Part shown: one piece after another, positions 12,779 to 15,621 of the stretch
Layout of the letters: each line of letters begins with the position of its first letter
Numbering within the stretch: position 1 is the stretch's first letter
Origin: an uncultured Verrucomicrobiota bacterium
GTDB taxonomy: Bacteria > Verrucomicrobiota > Verrucomicrobiia > Chthoniobacterales > SZAS-18
Assembly: GCA_937871685.1 (NCBI GenBank)
Contig: CALMOL010000395.1
Span: forward strand, 1 to 15,621
Reading direction: 5' to 3'
DNA: 15,621 nucleotides
The notes under the pieces: model-generated
Database searches by the model: none
What the model was told of the DNA's origin: nothing
What the model saw: only the letters and a program-made list of their open reading frames with translations
Made by a program: the position numbers and the translations under genes

Positions 12779-13732
12779 CTAGCGGACGCCTTGCGCGCCA
12801 GCGCACAGGTAGAGGACGGCCATGCGGGCCGCGAGGCCGTTGGTGACCTGTTCGAGAATCACGCTTTGGAGGCCGTCGGCGACTTCGGAATCGATCTCCA
12901 CGCCGCGGTTGATCGGGCCGGGGTGCATCACGAGGCAGCCGGGCTTGAGGCGGGCGGCGCGCTGCTTGGTCAGGCCGAAGAGGACGGTGTATTCGGCGAG
13001 CGAGGGAAAGTATTCTTTTCGCTGCCGCTCGTGCTGCACGCGGAGGAGGTTGATCACGTCGGCCTCGGGCAGCACGGCGTCCAGGTCATGCGTGACGGTG
13101 CAGCCGAGGACCTCGAATTCACGCGGCACCAGCGTGCTTGGGCCGCACAGGGTGACGCGCGCGCCGAGGGCGAGCAAGAGGTGAAGGTTCGAGCGCGCGA
13201 CGCGCGAGAAGAGGATGTCGCCGAGGATGACGACGTGGAGCCCTTCCACGCGGCCGAGCTTCTCGCGGATGGTGAACACGTCGAGCAGCGCCTGCGTGGG
13301 GTGTTCGTGCGCGCCGTCGCCGGCGTTGATGACCGATGCCTGGAGTCGCTCGGCGAGAAATTGCGACGCGCCGGCCGAGGGATGGCGGAGCACGATGATG
13401 TCGGCAAGGAGCGCCTCCAAGTTGCGCGCGGTGTCCTTGAGCGTCTCGCCCTTGGTGAGCGAGGATTGCGTGGCCGAGATGTTGATCACGTCGGCCGAGA
13501 GGCGATGCGCGGCCAGCTCGAAGGATGTGCGCGTGCGCGTGCTCGGCTCGACGAAGAAGTTCACCAGCGTGCGGCCGCGCAGCGCGGGCACCTTCTTGAT
13601 CTCGCGCGTGCCGACCTCCTTGAAGGCGGCAGCGGTGTCGAGCAGGCGCTCCAGCTCCCACCGCTCCAGGCCGCGGATGCCGAGGAAATCCTTGCGCGTC
13701 CAGGGGCGTTCGGTGGTGGCGGGGGAAACCAT
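12779..13732 (-). CDS. pyrB: Aspartate carbamoyltransferase catalytic chain
   Basis: This 317-residue enzyme condenses carbamoyl phosphate with aspartate, the committed step of pyrimidine synthesis. Visible motifs are the carbamoyl-phosphate loop STRTR at residues 64-68 (EPSTRTRTSFE), the mobile lysine Lys94 in SLTKGET, RHP at 116-118, HPTQALLD at 144-151, LGDILFSRVARSN, and HPGPINRG at 270-277. Length is normal for the catalytic subunit (305-320). ATG 13732 is preferred because the open frame further upstream overlaps the end of ggt. No pyrI regulatory chain is adjacent, so the enzyme may lack CTP control or associate with PyrC. The gap to the ggt stop is 34 bp and to pyrC 9 bp. No PyrR-type attenuator was recognised in the short leader. 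Confidence 0.97.
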   Translation of the reverse strand: MVSPATTERPWTRKDFLGIRGLERWELERLLDTAAAFKEVGTREIKKVPALRGRTLVNFFVEPSTRTRTSFELAAHRLSADVINISATQSSLTKGETLKDTARNLEALLADIIVLRHPSAGASQFLAERLQASVINAGDGAHEHPTQALLDVFTIREKLGRVEGLHVVILGDILFSRVARSNLHLLLALGARVTLCGPSTLVPREFEVLGCTVTHDLDAVLPEADVINLLRVQHERQRKEYFPSLAEYTVLFGLTKQRAARLKPGCLVMHPGPINRGVEIDSEVADGLQSVILEQVTNGLAARMAVLYLCAGAQGVR

Positions 13733-13766
13733 CGGCGGAGCACGAAGCCAGACCGCGCGGCCCGCG

Positions 13767-15494
13767 TCAATACCCGGCCGACTGCCCGTCCTTGCGGCTC
13801 TCGGACGCACCGATCCAAACGCCGTGCCGGTGATCGCGCATGATGGCCTGGTAGCCGCCGAAGCCACCATGACCGACGCGGACCTGGTGACCCCGGTCCA
13901 GCAGGCCGCGCACGGACTCCCACGGGATGCCGCTCTCGACCTCGACGTAGCCGCCATTGGTCATCGGCGGCTCGCTGGTGGGCTCGGAGGAGCCGAGGTG
14001 CTGCCAGCGCGCGGCGTCGCCGGCGGCCTGGAGGTCCATGCCCCAGTCGATGATGTTGCAGAGGATCTGGACGTGGCCCTGCGGCTGCATCGCTCCGCCC
14101 ATCACGCCGAAAGACATCCACGGCTTGCCATCCTTCATGACAAACGCGGGGATGATGGTTTGGAACGGCCGCTTGCCCGGGGCATACACGTTCGCGTGTC
14201 CCTTCTCGAAGGTGAACATCTCGCCGCGGTCCTGGAAGCCGAAGCCGGTGCCAGGCGTGACGATGCCGCTTCCCATGCCGCGATAGTTGCTCTGGATGAG
14301 CGAGATCATGCTCCCGTCCCGATCCGCGACGGTCATGTAGATGGTGTCGCCCTCATTGAGCTTGGGATTGCCGGCATCCACGCGGCGCGCGGCGCGCTTG
14401 GGGTCGATGAGCTTGCGGCGCTCCGCAGCGTATTCTTTGGACACGAGCCAGCGGAGCGGGATCTTGGAAAAATCAGGGTCCGCGTAGAACTTCGCGCGGT
14501 CCTCGAAGGCGAGTTTCTTCGCCTCGATCAGGAGATGGAGCGCCTCGGGCGAGTTCCAGCCCATCGCCTTGAGGTCGTAGGCCTCCAGGAGGTTGAGCAT
14601 CTGAAGTGCGGCGATGCCCTGCGAATTGGGCGGCAGTTCAAACACGTCGTAGCCGCGATAATTGACGCCTACTGGCTCCACCCAGTCGGACTTGTGCCGC
14701 GCGAAGTCCTCCTTGCGCAGCCAGCCCCCGGCCGACCGCATGAAGGCGTCCACCTTGTCGGCGATCTCGCCCTTGTAGAACGCGTCGCGCCCCTTCTCGG
14801 CGAGGAGGCGCAGCGAGCGAGCGAGGTCGGGGTTTTTGAACATCTCGCCTTTCTCCGGCGCCCGTCCGTTGATCGTGAAGGTGTCCTTGAAGCCGCCAGG
14901 CTGCTTCGAAAGGATCGGCACAGAGCGCGCCCAATAATATTGGATCAGCTCGGCCACGGGATGGCCGTTCTCGGCGTAGGCGATCGTCGGCGCGAGCAGC
15001 TCGGCCATCGGCCGGCGGCCGAACTTCGCGTGCAGTTCAAACCAGCCGTCCACGCAACCCGGCACGCTTACCGGCAGGAAGCCATGCGGCGGGATCGTGG
15101 GGGTGCCGATTTTCTTCAGCTCGGCCTGCATCTGGTCGTAGGACAGGCCGAGCGGAGAGCGACCCGAGGCGTTGAGGCCGTGGAGCTTCTGGGTCTTGGC
15201 ATCCCAAACGATGGCGAAGAGGTCGCCGCCGATGCCGTTGGAAACCGGCTCCATGAGGCCGAGCGCGGCGTTGGCGGCGATGGCGGCGTCCACGGCCGAG
15301 CCGCCGGCCTTGAGCACGTCGAGGCCGATTTGCGTGGCGAGCGGGTGCGAGGTGCAGACCATCCCATGCGGGGCGATCACCTCCGAGCGGGTGGAGAAGG
15401 GCTTACCGGTGAGGCGGTCCACTTGGGCGGGGAGGCAGGGGACGAGCGCCGCACCGAGGGCAAGCGCGACGAGGAGGGTGGACGGGCGCGTCAT
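13767..15494 (-). CDS. ggt: Gamma-glutamyltransferase (gamma-glutamyltranspeptidase), secreted
   Basis: This 575-residue Ntn-hydrolase of the periplasm removes the gamma-glutamyl group from glutathione and related peptides. ATG 15494 opens a signal peptide (MTRPSTLLVALALGAALVPCLPAQ); a GTG five codons earlier is possible but unnecessary. The large-subunit start is typical: MVCTSHPLATQIGLDVLKAGGSAVDAAIAANAALGLMEPVSNGIGGDLFAI. The self-cleavage site is NEGD-T384-IYMTVADRDG, where Thr384 becomes the catalytic N-terminus of the small subunit. The usual second Thr of the T-T-H motif is Ile here, as in the GDT-type subfamily. The C-terminal block ends FGVMGGAMQPQGHVQIL and GGFGGYQAI. Length matches E. 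coli Ggt (about 580 aa). The subfamily may prefer gamma-glutamyl hydrolysis or cephalosporin-acylase-like substrates. It lies 34 bp upstream of pyrB on the same strand. Confidence 0.95.
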   Translation of the reverse strand: MTRPSTLLVALALGAALVPCLPAQVDRLTGKPFSTRSEVIAPHGMVCTSHPLATQIGLDVLKAGGSAVDAAIAANAALGLMEPVSNGIGGDLFAIVWDAKTQKLHGLNASGRSPLGLSYDQMQAELKKIGTPTIPPHGFLPVSVPGCVDGWFELHAKFGRRPMAELLAPTIAYAENGHPVAELIQYYWARSVPILSKQPGGFKDTFTINGRAPEKGEMFKNPDLARSLRLLAEKGRDAFYKGEIADKVDAFMRSAGGWLRKEDFARHKSDWVEPVGVNYRGYDVFELPPNSQGIAALQMLNLLEAYDLKAMGWNSPEALHLLIEAKKLAFEDRAKFYADPDFSKIPLRWLVSKEYAAERRKLIDPKRAARRVDAGNPKLNEGDTIYMTVADRDGSMISLIQSNYRGMGSGIVTPGTGFGFQDRGEMFTFEKGHANVYAPGKRPFQTIIPAFVMKDGKPWMSFGVMGGAMQPQGHVQILCNIIDWGMDLQAAGDAARWQHLGSSEPTSEPPMTNGGYVEVESGIPWESVRGLLDRGHQVRVGHGGFGGYQAIMRDHRHGVWIGASESRKDGQSAGY

Positions 15495-15621
15495 GCGAGA
15501 ACATGGCACCGGAGGGGCCGGAGGTGAATCGAGTCTGCGAGAAAGCTAGGGCATTTTCGATTCGATATGTCGCCTCGGGCGGGGTTGCTTCCGCTCGCGC
15601 ACCGGCGACTTGGAGGGCGGG

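Noticed and set aside
13733..13766. TTGACG in the ggt-pyrB gap as a pyrB promoter
   Set aside because: It overlaps the ggt stop codon, no -10 element is found at suitable spacing, and the gap is too short for a convincing separate promoter.
11546..13843. 765-aa open frame antisense to pyrC and pyrB
   Set aside because: The opposite strand carries two clearly recognisable enzymes; the antisense product has no family features.
13215..15527. 770-aa open frame antisense to ggt and pyrB
   Set aside because: It is antisense to a complete gamma-glutamyltransferase and reads as compositional noise.

Overview
The window is GC-rich bacterial chromosome (about two thirds G+C by spot count). It looks most like a Verrucomicrobiota genome. 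The reasons are a TPR-rich protein tail of the serine/threonine-kinase type, a DUF4159 protein, secreted S9 and gamma-glutamyltransferase enzymes, almost no Shine-Dalgarno sequences, and intergenic DNA full of short palindromes and heptanucleotide repeats. The phylum call is inference from gene content, not from a marker gene. No rRNA, tRNA, phage, insertion sequence or CRISPR array was seen.

Layout. 1-618 (+) is the C-terminal end of a TPR protein, followed by a secreted S9 prolyl-oligopeptidase-like peptidase (680-2836, +). Convergent to it is a lower-GC two-gene unit (3723-2874, -): a 114-aa unknown protein and a PIN-domain protein with a complete acidic site, probably a toxin-antitoxin-like module. 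Next on the minus strand come a KefB/KefC-type K+/H+ antiporter (5666-3777), a paired-REP (BIME-like) element (5747-5946), an orphan NMT1/SsuA-like periplasmic binding protein (6954-5977) and a membrane-anchored DUF4159 protein (8446-7181). Divergent from the latter is a polyprenyl diphosphate synthase (8645-9660, +). Its start overlaps a perfect 18-bp Rex/CRP-like palindrome, and its reading frame breaks near 9229. A 722-bp convergent gap (9661-10382) holds a palindrome and a 22-unit array of a 21-bp dyad repeat. The right third is a minus-strand run: ggt (15494-13767), pyrB (13732-12779), pyrC (12769-11465) and an isoaspartyl peptidase/asparaginase (11369-10383).

Functions. pyrB and pyrC are consecutive steps of UMP synthesis, 9 bp apart. 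ggt and the isoaspartyl peptidase on either side are both self-cleaving Ntn-hydrolases that release glutamate or aspartate, so the cluster has a loose Glu/Asp theme. The S9 peptidase, ggt and the binding protein carry export signals and suggest use of external peptides and small organics. The polyprenyl synthase would supply quinone or undecaprenyl side chains, which makes a redox- or cAMP-type operator at its start plausible.

Most unusual content. The intergenic DNA has a heptamer theme. Three gaps are bracketed by inverted pairs of purine-rich 7-nt words, a different word in each gap (GATGGAR, GTGARAA, GAGGATC). The convergent gap carries a 21-bp (3 x 7, two helical turns) array whose units keep a GGTC...GACC dyad. 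I do not know a described system that matches this array.
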